Shown here: positions 28,687 to 37,990 of the stretch, piece by piece | Layout of the letters: each line of letters opens with the position of its first letter | Position numbering within the stretch: position 1 is the first letter of the stretch | DNA from: Legionella geestiana | Lineage (GTDB): Bacteria > Pseudomonadota > Gammaproteobacteria > Legionellales > Legionellaceae | DNA: 64,000 bases | NCBI RefSeq assembly: GCF_004571195.1 | Contig: NZ_CP038271.1 | Coordinates: 2,413,001-2,477,000, forward strand | Reading direction: 5' to 3' | The notes under the pieces: generated by a model | Databases searched by the model: none | Told to the model about the DNA's origin: nothing | The model's input: the letters and a program-made list of their open reading frames with translations, nothing else | Program-made: the position numbers and the translations under genes

Positions 28687-30118
28687 CGCGCAGTACCTCT
28701 ATCAGCAGACTGACCGGGCGGCCGGTCGCTTCGCGGGATTTCCCGGATACCCACGCGGTACCGGCAATATCAAGGTGTGCCCATGGGTAATTTTTCGTGA
28801 AGCGCGAGAGAAAACAGGCGGCGGTGATACTGCCGGCCGCTCTGTCGCCCGCGGCATTTTGCAAATCAGCAATGGGGCTTTCCATGACTTCGCCGTATTC
28901 CGCGTCCATCGGCAGACGCCAGGCTTTGTCGCCCGATTGCCGGGCTGCCCGCTCAAGTCGCCCGGCAACCGTATCATCCGGTGTCATGAAGCCGGTTGTA
29001 AGGTGTCCGAGTGCGATGACCATGGCACCGGTAAGGGTGGCGATATCGAGCACAAAAGCCGGCTTAAAGCGCTCGGCATAGGTGAGCGCATCAGCAAGCA
29101 CCAGACGCCCCTCGGCATCAGTGTTGGTTATTTCAATGGTGATACCTGAAGAGCTCGTGACTACGTCTCCGGGTTTTACCGCATTCCCGCTCGGCATGTT
29201 CTCTGCGCAGGCAAGAAGTCCAATAACGTTGATAGGAAGTTTTAAAAGGGCACAGGCGCGTAGTGTACCGAGCACACTGGCAGCGCCTGACATGTCAAAC
29301 TTCATTTCTTCCATGCCAGCTGCGGGTTTAATGGAAATCCCACCGGAATCAAAGGTAATTCCCTTGCCAACGAGCACCACCGGGGGCGCTCCATCCGTGC
29401 CACCCTGATAGTGCATTTCTACGAGTACAGGCGGTGTCGCGCTTCCCTGGCCGACAGCGAGAAGCGCCCCCATTTTCATGGCTTCAAGTGCAGCTTTTTC
29501 ATGAACCTTTGTAGTAATGGCTGAAAATTCTGCGGCGAGTGCTTCAGCTTCTTTTGCAAGATAGGAAGGCGTGCAGATATTCGCAGGCATATTGGCAAGT
29601 GTGCGGGCAAGGCGAATGCCTGAAGCGAGTGAGCTGCCCGTGGCAAGCGCATCACTGGAAGCGCCGTCAAGGACAATGGCGACTGATTCCAGTGCATGTA
29701 CTTTTGCTTCCTGCTTGAAATCAAGCATCTGATAAAAGCGCGCCTCAAGCAGGCATATCATGTATTCCACCTGCCAGTTGGGTGTTTTGTCGGTGATTTG
29801 CGGCAGGCAGAGGGTAATGGAGCGAAAGCGCTGTTTAATGACAAATGCTGCAATTTCGCTTAAGCGTTTTTGCAGTGCAGAAAGCGTAAAATCAGACGCC
29901 TTGTCGCAGGCCACAAGGACGAGGCACTTTCCGTGAAAATCGGACTGCACCGCCATGTCACCCTTATCCTGAAGACGTGCTTGCAGGCGCTCGAGAAGCG
30001 GGCGGTCATCAGGCGCGAAGGCATCGCGCAGTGCGGGGGCGAGTGTTGCGGTTTCCGTGCCCAGAATGACACATTCGCTGCCTGCATCCAAAGGGCTTGT
30101 GACCAGTGTATACTGCAT
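28667..30118 (-). CDS. pepA: Cytosol (leucyl) aminopeptidase, M17
   Basis: A two-metal aminopeptidase that removes N-terminal residues from peptides in the cytosol. The 483-aa protein has metal and active-site motifs VGKGITFDSGGISIKP (Lys and Asp ligands) and the M17 signature NTDAEGRL near residues 330-337. The N-terminal domain is the usual variable alpha/beta part. ACAGGAAG lies just before the ATG. In some gammaproteobacteria PepA also binds DNA at recombination sites; nothing here bears on that. It is divergent from lptF over a 78-base gap that should hold both promoters. Confidence 0.96.
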   Translation of the reverse strand: MQYTLVTSPLDAGSECVILGTETATLAPALRDAFAPDDRPLLERLQARLQDKGDMAVQSDFHGKCLVLVACDKASDFTLSALQKRLSEIAAFVIKQRFRSITLCLPQITDKTPNWQVEYMICLLEARFYQMLDFKQEAKVHALESVAIVLDGASSDALATGSSLASGIRLARTLANMPANICTPSYLAKEAEALAAEFSAITTKVHEKAALEAMKMGALLAVGQGSATPPVLVEMHYQGGTDGAPPVVLVGKGITFDSGGISIKPAAGMEEMKFDMSGAASVLGTLRACALLKLPINVIGLLACAENMPSGNAVKPGDVVTSSSGITIEITNTDAEGRLVLADALTYAERFKPAFVLDIATLTGAMVIALGHLTTGFMTPDDTVAGRLERAARQSGDKAWRLPMDAEYGEVMESPIADLQNAAGDRAAGSITAACFLSRFTKNYPWAHLDIAGTAWVSGKSREATGRPVSLLIEVLRDVARAG

Positions 30119-30196
30119 TATTACTTCCTGTCTGCTGAAAAAACTGATAGTTTACCTGAACTGGACAGCCTTGAAAACGCCACACGTGGAGCGGTA

Positions 30197-31276
30197 GTGC
30201 GAATCTTCCGATACCTTGCAAAAGAAGTGTTTGTGACCCTTGCATCACTGACAACCATTTTGATGCTCATTTTTATGAGCAACCAGTTTGTGCGCTATCT
30301 AAACCGCGCGGCCAGCGGCCAGTTTCCTGTCATGGCCATCCTGAAGCTCATGATGCTTGAACTCCCAAACCTGATGGGACTTTTACTGCCGCTTGGTTTT
30401 TTTATGGCGCTGCTCATCGCTTACGGACGCCTGTATGCGGAAAGCGAGATGACGGTGTTGCGCGCCTGTGGGTATGGTCAGGGGCAACTGTTGCGTCACA
30501 GCCTCTGGATGGCGGCGGTGGTAGCCGTGATTGTCGGGTGCATCATGATTTGGTTCAGCCCCGCCATTGCTGCCGAGCGCGCGCGTCTTTTACGCACGAC
30601 AGGACTCCAGACATTGATTCAAACTGTGCCGCCGGGGAGTTTTCAGTCGGTTTCCCGTGGAAGGGATGTGTTTTACATTGAAGCCTTAAGTCGCGACCGC
30701 GCGTATGCGGAAAACGTGTTTCTGGCCCGCCAGACGCGCAAGGGGCGCAATATTCAATGGGATGTACTCTGGGCAGAGCGTGCCAATACCATGACTGACC
30801 CTGAGACACACGAAGACTTTGTCATCCTGAAAGACGGGCGCGCCTATGGCGGTGTTCCGGGGCTTGCAGCCTGGCAGCTTGCAACGTTCGAGAGCTACAC
30901 CTTCAGATTGCCGCATCCGGTGATGGTTGACCGCGGTGATTTTCGCACGGCCGAAACCGCAAGCCTTCTGCCGCTTAATAACCCCGACCGGCGAAAAGCA
31001 GCCGAACTCCAATGGCGGCTCGCGGTTCCCATCATGGCGCTCGTCTTAACGCTCGTTGGTGTGCCGCTCAGCCGCGTCAATCCGCGTGCCGGGAAATTTG
31101 CAAGCCTTGTGCCGGCCATCGTTATCTATATCGTCTATGCCAATTTTATTTTTATTGCGCGCAACTGGATTATTTCAGGGAAACTGCCGGTATGGCTCGG
31201 GATGTGGTGGCTTCACCTTGCGGTAGCGCTCCTTGGCGTGTTTCTTTTCTGGCGCAATGAGAGGAATCCCGCATGA
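30197..31276 (+). CDS. lptF: LPS export permease LptF
   Basis: LptF and LptG form the inner-membrane core of the LptB2FGC transporter that extracts lipopolysaccharide. The 359-aa product shows the first membrane segment (VTLASLTTILMLIFMSNQFVRYL), two more before residue 115, a periplasmic beta-jellyroll and three C-terminal segments with VPLSRVNPRAGKF. GTG 30197 is chosen because GGAG sits 5 bases upstream and the resulting N-terminus (MRIFRYLAKE) fits the family; the frame is open further back only as a shadow of pepA. It overlaps lptG by ATGA. Confidence 0.94.
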   Translation: MRIFRYLAKEVFVTLASLTTILMLIFMSNQFVRYLNRAASGQFPVMAILKLMMLELPNLMGLLLPLGFFMALLIAYGRLYAESEMTVLRACGYGQGQLLRHSLWMAAVVAVIVGCIMIWFSPAIAAERARLLRTTGLQTLIQTVPPGSFQSVSRGRDVFYIEALSRDRAYAENVFLARQTRKGRNIQWDVLWAERANTMTDPETHEDFVILKDGRAYGGVPGLAAWQLATFESYTFRLPHPVMVDRGDFRTAETASLLPLNNPDRRKAAELQWRLAVPIMALVLTLVGVPLSRVNPRAGKFASLVPAIVIYIVYANFIFIARNWIISGKLPVWLGMWWLHLAVALLGVFLFWRNERNPA

Positions 31277-32337
31277 ACCTGCTTGAAAAATACATTGCGA
31301 AAAACGTGCTGGGGGCAATTGCACTCGTTACGCTGATGCTTGCGGGTCTGCAGGTTTTTATTCTGCTGGTGAATCAGCTCGATGATTTAGGCAAGGGAAA
31401 CTTTGGCATTGGGGAAGCGGCTGTTTACGTACTGCTGCAAACGCCTTATCAGGTGTATCTTTTTTTTCCGATGGCAAGCCTTCTTGGCTGCCTGACTGGT
31501 CTTGGCATCATGGCCAACCATCGGGAACTTCTGGTAATGCGCGCGGCCGGCATGAGCATTGGACAGGTGATTATTGCCGTTTTAAAGGCCGCTTTACTGC
31601 TTATTGTGCTTGTAACGGTTATAGGCGAGACGCTGGTGCCTGAACTTGCGCGCTATGCCAACGATCGACGTACGAATGCCATGAGCCGTGGTCAGGCGCT
31701 GCGAACCGCGCGCGGGGTATGGGTGCGGCAGGGCAATGATTTTGTGAACATTGCCCAGGTGTTGCCTGGAAATCGTCTGGTCATGGTCAATCAGTTCCAT
31801 TTTGATGATGCACACGCCCTTGTGTTTGCACGTAATATCCGTGAAGTGCATCGTCTGGACAATGGCTGGCAGGCAACCGGTATTTCTGAAACTCGATTTG
31901 GAAAAGAGGGTACCAGTGTCGTGCAAAAGCCTACCGACACGTGGGATGTCATGCTCGATGCCAAAGTACTCGGTTTAAGCGGCACGGAGCCAGATGAGAT
32001 GAGCCTTAAGGGGCTTCGAAATTACGTTCGTATTCAACACGCGAACCACCAGAATGCGCATCGCTATGAACTGGCTTTCTGGCAGCGGATTGGCGAGCCG
32101 TTTACAACGGTCGTGATGATGCTGCTGGCAATACCGTTCGTATTTGGCCCCCTGCGCCAGTCGAGCATGGGGTCAAAGTTTCTGGCCGGCGCTTCAGTGG
32201 GATTTGGATTTCACCTGATGAACCGCTTTTTTGGAGCCGTGAGTCAGGTTTTCCAATGGCCAGCTGAACTGGTGGCCTTTGGTCCAACGTGTTTTTTTGC
32301 GCTTCTTGGATTGTACCTCATGCGCCGTGTTCGTTAA
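31273..32337 (+). CDS. lptG: LPS export permease LptG
   Basis: This is the partner of LptF. The 354-aa protein starts MNLLEKYIAKNVLGAIALVTLMLAG, has paired membrane segments on either side of a periplasmic jellyroll, and ends with FVFGPLRQSSMGSKFLAGASVGFGFH, the cytoplasmic coupling region contacting LptB. It overlaps the lptF stop, so translation is coupled. About 60 bases separate it from the tRNA cluster. Confidence 0.94.
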   Translation: MNLLEKYIAKNVLGAIALVTLMLAGLQVFILLVNQLDDLGKGNFGIGEAAVYVLLQTPYQVYLFFPMASLLGCLTGLGIMANHRELLVMRAAGMSIGQVIIAVLKAALLLIVLVTVIGETLVPELARYANDRRTNAMSRGQALRTARGVWVRQGNDFVNIAQVLPGNRLVMVNQFHFDDAHALVFARNIREVHRLDNGWQATGISETRFGKEGTSVVQKPTDTWDVMLDAKVLGLSGTEPDEMSLKGLRNYVRIQHANHQNAHRYELAFWQRIGEPFTTVVMMLLAIPFVFGPLRQSSMGSKFLAGASVGFGFHLMNRFFGAVSQVFQWPAELVAFGPTCFFALLGLYLMRRVR

Positions 32338-32355
32338 AAAAAATTGAAAGCGTGC

Positions 32356-32384
32356 TTGACAGGGGCGGGGGTGGGCTATAGAAT
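32356..32384 (+). promoter_or_regulatory. Sigma-70 promoter of the tRNA cluster
   Basis: A consensus -35 TTGACA (32356-32361), a 17-base spacer and TAGAAT (32379-32384) lie 15 bases before the tRNA-Ala. The spacer is very G-rich. This is one of the clearest promoters in the window. Confidence 0.7.
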
Positions 32385-32399
32385 TCGTTTCACTTTGTA

Positions 32400-32475
<76 letters not shown>

Positions 32476-32509
32476 AGAAGCCTGTTCGCAGGCTTATACA
32501 CACCCTGAG

Positions 32510-32585
32510 GTCCCCATCGTCTAGAGGCCCAGGACACTGCCCTTTCACGGCGGTAACAGGGGTTCGAATCCCCTTGGGGACGCCA
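32510..32585 (+). tRNA. tRNA-Glu (TTC anticodon), first copy
   Basis: The acceptor stem is GTCCCCA/TGGGGAC, the anticodon stem CTGCC/GGCGG encloses CTTTCAC (anticodon TTC), the T-arm is GGGGT-TCGAATC-CCCTT and CCA is encoded. It lies 34 bases after tRNA-Ala and is probably processed from the same transcript. Confidence 0.97.
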
Positions 32586-32630
32586 CTTTTGGCGCTCTGC
32601 TCTGGTGTGTGATACAAAGTGCTGCTCCGG

Positions 32631-32706
32631 GTCCCCATCGTCTAGAGGCCCAGGACACTGCCCTTTCACGGCGGTAACAGGGGTTCGAATCCCCTTGGGG
32701 ACGCCA
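32631..32706 (+). tRNA. tRNA-Glu (TTC anticodon), second copy
   Basis: The 76 bases are identical to the first tRNA-Glu, 45 bases downstream. This is a tandem duplication of the gene, with a different spacer between the copies than before the first. Confidence 0.97.
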
Positions 32707-32742
32707 TCCTTTCACGAAGGATGGTATAATCTAAATTTTTCG
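32704..32742 (+). terminator. Intrinsic terminator of the tRNA cluster
   Basis: ccatcctt and aaggatgg form an 8-bp stem with a 5-base loop that begins in the CCA of the last tRNA-Glu. An AT-rich stretch ending in a T-run (taaattttt) follows. Confidence 0.6.
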
Positions 32743-32781
32743 TGCATTTAACAAGTTTTTCATAAGCCGCCCTTATCGTGG

Positions 32782-32837
32782 CGATATCCGATATCCGATA
32801 TCCGATATCCGATATCCGATATCCGATATCCGATATC
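32782..32837. repeat. Eight tandem copies of the 7-mer CGATATC
   Basis: Exactly eight head-to-tail copies (56 bases) of CGATATC with no variation. Each contains the palindrome GATATC, which also occurs in most units of the larger array just downstream. There are no spacers, so it is not a CRISPR. Confidence 0.95.
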
Positions 32838-33600
32838 GGATGTTTTCTCATGCATCCATTCCCGCGCTTATCAGCGCAGGCTACGGTATTGTGCTGATTA
32901 TTTACAATTGTGCGGTAGGCTGGGCTGAGCATGGCGAAGCCCGGCATCGGATATCGCCCGCCGGCCGGATGTTTTTTTCGCGCATCCTGTCCCGCGCTTA
33001 TCAGCGCAGGCTACGGTATTGTGCTGATTATTTACAATTGTGCGGTAGGCTGGGCTGAGCACAGCGAAGCCCGGCATCGGATATCGCCCGCCGGCCGGAT
33101 GTTTTTTTCGCGCATCCTGTCCCGCGCTTATCAGCGCGGGCTATGGTATTGTGCTGATTATTTACAATTGTGCGGTAGGCTGGGCTGAGCACAGCGAAGC
33201 CCGGCATCGGGTGTCGCCGCCGGCCGGGTGTTTTTTCGCGCATCTAGTCCCGCGCTTATCAGCGCAGGCTACGGTATTGCGCTGATTATTTACAATTGTG
33301 CGGTAGGCTGGGCTGAGCATGGCGAAGCCCGGCATCGGATATCGCCGCCGGCCGGGTGTTTTTTTCGCGCATCCTGTCCCGCGCTTATCAGCGCAGGCTA
33401 CGGTATTGTGCTGATTATTTACAATTGTGCGGTAGGCTGGGCTGAGCACAGCGAAGCCCGGCATCGGATATCGCCCGCCGGCCGGATGTTTTTTTCGCGC
33501 ATCCTGTCCCGCGCTTATCAGCGCAGGCTACGGCATTTATAGATAAAGCAACCACGTATCGGCTGGGCTGAGTGCCGCGAAGCATGGTATCGGGTGTCGT
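32838..33600. repeat. Tandem array of about six 128-130 bp units
   Basis: The landmark cccgcgctta recurs at 32861, 32991, 33121, 33249, 33378 and 33508, spacing 128-130 bases. Each unit has a small hairpin (gcgct-tatc-agcgc), an invariant stretch around attatttacaattgtgcg, an imperfect palindrome (gctgggct...agcccggc) and a GC-rich ccgccggcc before the next unit. The last unit degenerates before the dgt stop. Small open frames on both strands come from the repeat period and do not look like genes. The gctgggct/agcccggc core resembles REP-like palindromes spread through many proteobacterial genomes. Confidence 0.95.
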
Positions 33601-33622
33601 CTCAAGCATCCTGCGAGTTTGA

Positions 33623-34945
33623 CTACAAACGCTCAAATATCGTTCGCGTGTTAAACCCAAACAATCGCTCGTGCATGCGGTGCGCGTATTCATCGGTCAT
33701 GTTGGCGATGTAATCACACACCACGCGAAAGGCCGCATTTTCATCTGCCGCTTCGTGAAAGAGCGCGCGGTTTTTGGTATCGAGGAGACTGCCGGGGTTG
33801 GAGTTAATGGCTTCAAAAAGACGTAGAACCACCGTTTGACCGCCGTATTCAAAGGTGCGCGCTTCCTGGGAGTCAATGACATGGCGATGAATGCTGCGTT
33901 TCAGATAATCAAGCAGCCTGTCGGCTTCAGGAAGAAGGGCGAGGTTGTGCTTGAGCAGCGGGTTTTCAAAGGCTTCGTGCGTGGTAATGAGGCGCGTGCT
34001 CGTAATAAAATAATTCACCATCTCGCCAATGGCCTGCTTGCGCTGACAGGGTTCATCATCAAAAAGCAAGTCAACAAGCCGGGGCTGACTACTGATGAGC
34101 GGGGTTTCGCACAGTAAATCCCGAAATTCCGCTGTTTCAAGCTCATTGCGGTCGATGAGCTGAAGATGAATGGCATCCTCCAGGTCGTGTACGCCATAGG
34201 CAATGTCATCGGCTGCATCCATAATCGAGCAATCAAGACTTTTATAAGCCGATTTTCCGTGAACACGCCCTTCAGGTTTTCGCGCCAGCGACTGGAAGTG
34301 CTCCCGGTCACTCACCGATAAAGGCTCCAGCAGCCAGTCTACTTCCGCCTGTTCGCAGGCATAGTAGGCCTTTGGCGGAATCCAGTCGTTGATACGAATG
34401 GTTTTATGTGCGCTCGCTTCGGCACTGGCGCTCACAGGGGCTGCCACCTGTTCACGGTTTACGGGGTATTTCAGGATGCCAAGGAGTGAGCGGCGTGTTA
34501 AATCAAGCCCAAACGGGCCATAGGTGTTTTCAACCCGGGTTAAAAGGCGCAGGGTCTGGCCATTGCCCTCAAAGCCGCCGTGATTGCGCATCATGTAGTT
34601 AAGCGCCACTTCACCGCCATGGCCAAAAGGCGGATGGCCAATATCGTGCAGCAGGCAGATGACACTGGTCAGGTCGTCATCGGGCAGAAGGGCATGCAGT
34701 GGGTTGTCAATAAGCTGTGCGCCAAGGTTACGCACAATACTGCGCCCAATGGAGGCCACTTCGAGAGAATGGGTCAGGCGGGTGCGGTGAAAATCGCCTT
34801 CGTCGGTGCCTAGAATCTGCGTTTTCCGCTGCAGGCGGCGAAATGCCGGGCAGTGAATCACGCGCGTACGGTCGCGCTCATAGGGCGCGCGATGGTCTTC
34901 TCTGCCGCGTTGGTGCACTTGTCCGGAACGACGATGAGTCCACAT
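33623..34945 (-). CDS. dgt: dGTP triphosphohydrolase-like protein (HD domain)
   Basis: This family hydrolyses dNTPs to deoxynucleosides plus triphosphate. The 440-aa protein has the RTRVIHCPAFRRLQRKTQ start typical of Dgt-like enzymes, then HD metal ligands in RLTHSLEV and LLHDIGHPPFGHGGE, and a later MDAADDIAYGVHDLEDAI. These are the H...HD...D residues of the HD fold. The substrate range (dGTP alone or all dNTPs) cannot be told from sequence. Its stop codon is about 20 bases from the end of the 130-bp repeat array. Confidence 0.9.
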   Translation of the reverse strand: MWTHRRSGQVHQRGREDHRAPYERDRTRVIHCPAFRRLQRKTQILGTDEGDFHRTRLTHSLEVASIGRSIVRNLGAQLIDNPLHALLPDDDLTSVICLLHDIGHPPFGHGGEVALNYMMRNHGGFEGNGQTLRLLTRVENTYGPFGLDLTRRSLLGILKYPVNREQVAAPVSASAEASAHKTIRINDWIPPKAYYACEQAEVDWLLEPLSVSDREHFQSLARKPEGRVHGKSAYKSLDCSIMDAADDIAYGVHDLEDAIHLQLIDRNELETAEFRDLLCETPLISSQPRLVDLLFDDEPCQRKQAIGEMVNYFITSTRLITTHEAFENPLLKHNLALLPEADRLLDYLKRSIHRHVIDSQEARTFEYGGQTVVLRLFEAINSNPGSLLDTKNRALFHEAADENAAFRVVCDYIANMTDEYAHRMHERLFGFNTRTIFERL

Positions 34946-35150
34946 GCAAAAGCCCGTTAAATGGTCAAATACGATACTTTATGGCATTCAAGAGCCGGAA
35001 ACAAGGGGCTATTTACCCAGGGAAGGGTGTTCCTTCTAAAACGGAGCCGCAACTGTGACGGTTTTGAACTACCTCATGAAAAGCGCCGCCCTAAAGTTTT
35101 TTTCATTTCTGCAGATATAGAAGGAAAGTGTTAACGTTCTGGAGGATACC

Positions 35151-35669
35151 ATGAACACGAAGCGCCTGCAGTGGATGGTGATTCTGCTGACCCTGTTTCT
35201 TGGAGGCTGCGTGCAGACCGGAGACAGCATGAATACGAATTACGGGGCTTACGAGCCGTCCATGTATCAGGGATACTCTTCGTCCTTCACCTACTACAAT
35301 ACAGAGTCTCCTGGCATGCGCATGCCTGAAGCCAATCTGGTGCAGCAACCGGCATGGACAGGAGCGGCGGCTGCCACGCCTGTGTCTTCCCGCGATGTGG
35401 ACACGGCCTGGGTGCAGCAGCAGAATCCAACCGGCTACACCATTGAAATTGCTGATGGCGAAAAGGCTTCAACGGTGGCAAGGCAATTGCAAAGTGCGCC
35501 CAAAGCTGACAGGCGTGCGCAAATTCGTTACCAGAACAACGGTAAATCCTGGTACCGCGGGGTATATGGAAGTTTTGCAAGTCGCGAAGCGGCAGAGAAC
35601 GCGCTTCGAAACATGCCGCCATCCCTTCAGTCAAAAGCCAGTGTGCGCCGCTGGTCGGATGTGCAGTAG
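35151..35669 (+). CDS. SPOR-domain lipoprotein
   Basis: The 172-aa product starts MNTKRLQWMVILLTLFLGGC, a type II signal peptide with lipobox LGGC, so the mature protein should be anchored by Cys20. A disordered Tyr/Ser/Pro-rich stretch follows. A C-terminal SPOR domain runs from TGYTIEIADGEKAS to the end (including YRGVYGSFASREAAENAL). SPOR domains target septal peptidoglycan. A strong TGGAGG site precedes the ATG. It differs from RlpA, since no double-psi barrel domain is present. The role is probably in cell wall remodelling at division. Confidence 0.85.
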   Translation: MNTKRLQWMVILLTLFLGGCVQTGDSMNTNYGAYEPSMYQGYSSSFTYYNTESPGMRMPEANLVQQPAWTGAAAATPVSSRDVDTAWVQQQNPTGYTIEIADGEKASTVARQLQSAPKADRRAQIRYQNNGKSWYRGVYGSFASREAAENALRNMPPSLQSKASVRRWSDVQ

Positions 35670-35732
35670 GGCAGTTGCAACTTCTGCGCCTTCAGGTACT
35701 ATGAACACAATCTTCCTAAAGGATTGGGTCGT

Positions 35733-36695
35733 ATGAAGTATCTGTTTCTGGCGGTTTTAGGGTTTCAGAGCGCGGTTTTTGCAGGCGCAGAAGTCTGCGA
35801 AGCCACTCTTGAAAAGCCCTGTATTGTTCAGGATTCTTCGCAGGCCAGCCAGCCGATTACCGCTCTCAGGGATTTGCAGATGATTAGCGACTGGTACCCC
35901 GGCAATACCAGGGGGATTGAAGTGCTGCACGCTTCAGCCAGTGCGCAGCCCTCCGCCAGCGGCTGGATGGATATCGCACATTATCTCGCGACACTGGCTG
36001 ATGCTGCCGACAAACAGGTACTGGTGCTTGATTTGCGCCAGGAAATCCATGGCTATCTCAATGGCAGTGCCATCACGCTTTCTGACCGCTTTAACTGGAT
36101 AAATCTTGGGAAAACTGCCACTGAGGGCGCATTAGCAGAAGTGCAATGGCTGGAGGGGCTGGCATCGAGCGAGGTGGTCGAGAACGTGCTGAGCGTGCGC
36201 CAGTTTCGTCGCCACGAATTTGATGCAGGCGTCAGCGTATCTGTTGAGCGCGTGCAGCAGGAACCTGAGCTGTTTTTGCCTTTAAACTGGCGCGCACTTC
36301 GTTTACCGGTCACGGACCACCGCGCCCCGCTTGATGAAACCGTTGACCGCTTTGTAAGCCTTGTTGATTCACTGCCAGAAAATACCTGGCTGCATCTGCA
36401 CTGTCGAGGCGGCAAGGGGCGCACGACCACATTCCTGGCACTTCTTGACATGTTAAAAAATGCTGATAAGGCCTCGTTTGAAGACATTATCGAACGCCAG
36501 GCATCTATCCCGCCGTTTTATGACCTTTCGCAGATTGTGCGCGAAAACCCGGAACTTACGCCCTGGTATTATGAGCGCCTGCGCTTTCTCCAGCGTTTTT
36601 ATGCCTTTGCACATGAGCGCTTTGAAGGTTACGAGGGGAGCTGGACGGCATGGAAGCGCAGCCACCCGGAAGTTAATGCTGAAAAATTGACATAA
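35733..36695 (+). CDS. PTP-like phytase (cysteine phosphatase), secreted
   Basis: The 320-aa product has a signal peptide (MKYLFLAVLGFQSAVFAGA) and the cysteine-phosphatase loop HCRGGKGRTTT near residues 223-233, with catalytic Cys and Arg. The RTTT ending and surrounding layout (FRLPVTDHRAP upstream with the general-acid region, and the helix after the loop) match PTP-like myo-inositol hexakisphosphate phosphatases. Legionella pneumophila encodes such a phytase (LppA), so this may be its counterpart; that link is from memory of the family. It is likely exported to the periplasm or by type II secretion. AAGGA lies about 9 bases before ATG 35733. Confidence 0.82.
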   Translation: MKYLFLAVLGFQSAVFAGAEVCEATLEKPCIVQDSSQASQPITALRDLQMISDWYPGNTRGIEVLHASASAQPSASGWMDIAHYLATLADAADKQVLVLDLRQEIHGYLNGSAITLSDRFNWINLGKTATEGALAEVQWLEGLASSEVVENVLSVRQFRRHEFDAGVSVSVERVQQEPELFLPLNWRALRLPVTDHRAPLDETVDRFVSLVDSLPENTWLHLHCRGGKGRTTTFLALLDMLKNADKASFEDIIERQASIPPFYDLSQIVRENPELTPWYYERLRFLQRFYAFAHERFEGYEGSWTAWKRSHPEVNAEKLT

Positions 36696-36777
36696 AATGG
36701 ATAATTGGCGTATTATTTGAACTAATAACGTTCATTTATCTGGGTGAGTCATGCCCTTTTTCAGTGAGTAAAACGGT

Positions 36778-37950
36778 ATGAGAGCAAATGAAGAGCTGTC
36801 GCCTAAGCAGATTACTATTGGTGTAGTTAAACAATACCTTGCAGAAGGGTATTTTTTTCTTCCAACTAAAATGAGTTTGATTTTCAGGGATTGGGATGGA
36901 TTTAATTCTGAAACCAGGAATAAACTTCTCGACTCTTTCAAGAACACATTGGTTTCTGACGCCGAAATAAAGGGGCCTGATAATATAGTGTCCTCATCCT
37001 CATCCTCATCCTCTTCTGACCCGGCATCTATTGGAATAAAGCTTAGAGAATTTGATGAGACTTTATATTTCCATCCTGGCTTAAAAGTGCATTATTCAGG
37101 AATTTTAGAAAACAAGGGCGAGCATGATGACACCCCAGGAGAAGATTCTCAAAAAACGCTTGCTCAGGCTTTAGAAATAGATGCTTTGAAGGATACTTTA
37201 TTTATTCTTAGTCCTCTACCTCTGCCTTCTGAGGTATTATCTTTCGAGGATAATGACCAAGAAGATGATGGCTCGCGTGAATTTTATTTATCGCAAACTA
37301 AAAATATGGAACAAGGGGCGAAAGTTAATGCGTTATTTGTAAAATTCTCCTTGGAGCTGCTCACCAAAAAATATCCGAAATCCTCCGATGAATATAAACT
37401 CATAGAAAACGAGCTGCTATTGCAAAGCAATACACCAGAAGCAGCTGAAGAAAGGAAGACATTTCGCAATGAAACTATTTGGAGTGGGATTGATCTTGAC
37501 CGATGTTATGATTTTGTAACTACTTTTTATGAAGCATTTTCACGCTTAGAAGAAAAAAAACAAAAATTTCAAGCTTCAGATCCAGATGCCGCAGAGGCAA
37601 TTAGAAATATGCAGGATAGTCTTACACAAAAAATTGACGCCTATGTTCAAGGTAATTTGAATAACGAAGACTTTTATAGCCAATGCATGGCAATTCTTGA
37701 TGATGAACGTATACGCCAGCCTCTCGAAAAACACCGAGGTTGTGCGGGAATTTTCAGCGGCCTGACACGGGTGTTAAGTAATTTCGCGGCGCTCTTTGGT
37801 TTTCGTACGGACTCCGCTAAGAAACTCGATGCACTTAAGGAGGAGCTTGCGGCATTGACAGGGCACCCCAGTCCTGAAGCGCAGCGCACAGAAGAATTTT
37901 TTGATCGTCTGGGCAATTTTGATATGGATGGTCCAGGTTCCCGCCGCTGA
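36778..37950 (+). CDS. Putative secreted effector A, 390 aa, paralogue of the gene at 38.2 kb
   Basis: No known family is recognised. The protein is hydrophilic and lacks a signal peptide. It has an N-terminal motif GYFFLPTKMSLIFRDWDG, a run of nine serines near residues 74-82, an acidic stretch (FEDNDQEDDGSRE) and helical regions. The C-terminal module HRGCAGIFSGLTRVLSNFA continuing to ALFGFRTDS lies near 319-352. The whole length aligns with the next gene except for the serine and acidic inserts. The coding region is visibly more AT-rich than its neighbours. Serine linker, low GC, lack of homologues I can name and tandem paralogy are typical of Legionella Dot/Icm substrates, but secretion is inferred. 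Confidence 0.72.
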   Translation: MRANEELSPKQITIGVVKQYLAEGYFFLPTKMSLIFRDWDGFNSETRNKLLDSFKNTLVSDAEIKGPDNIVSSSSSSSSSDPASIGIKLREFDETLYFHPGLKVHYSGILENKGEHDDTPGEDSQKTLAQALEIDALKDTLFILSPLPLPSEVLSFEDNDQEDDGSREFYLSQTKNMEQGAKVNALFVKFSLELLTKKYPKSSDEYKLIENELLLQSNTPEAAEERKTFRNETIWSGIDLDRCYDFVTTFYEAFSRLEEKKQKFQASDPDAAEAIRNMQDSLTQKIDAYVQGNLNNEDFYSQCMAILDDERIRQPLEKHRGCAGIFSGLTRVLSNFAALFGFRTDSAKKLDALKEELAALTGHPSPEAQRTEEFFDRLGNFDMDGPGSRR

Positions 37951-37990
37951 TAATACTTAAGACAGGCGCACCACGCCAAAAGTGCTGGTT

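Noticed and set aside
29870-30196. Extension of lptF upstream by about 109 codons
   Set aside because: The extension is antisense to pepA; GTG 30197 has a ribosome site and gives the family-like N-terminus.
32838-33600. Several open frames of 70-104 codons on both strands within the 130-bp array
   Set aside because: They repeat the same peptide with the period of the array and have no ribosome sites; they come from the repeat, not from genes.
32782-33600. CRISPR array
   Set aside because: The units are contiguous with no unique spacers, the period is 7 or about 130 bases, and no cas genes are nearby.
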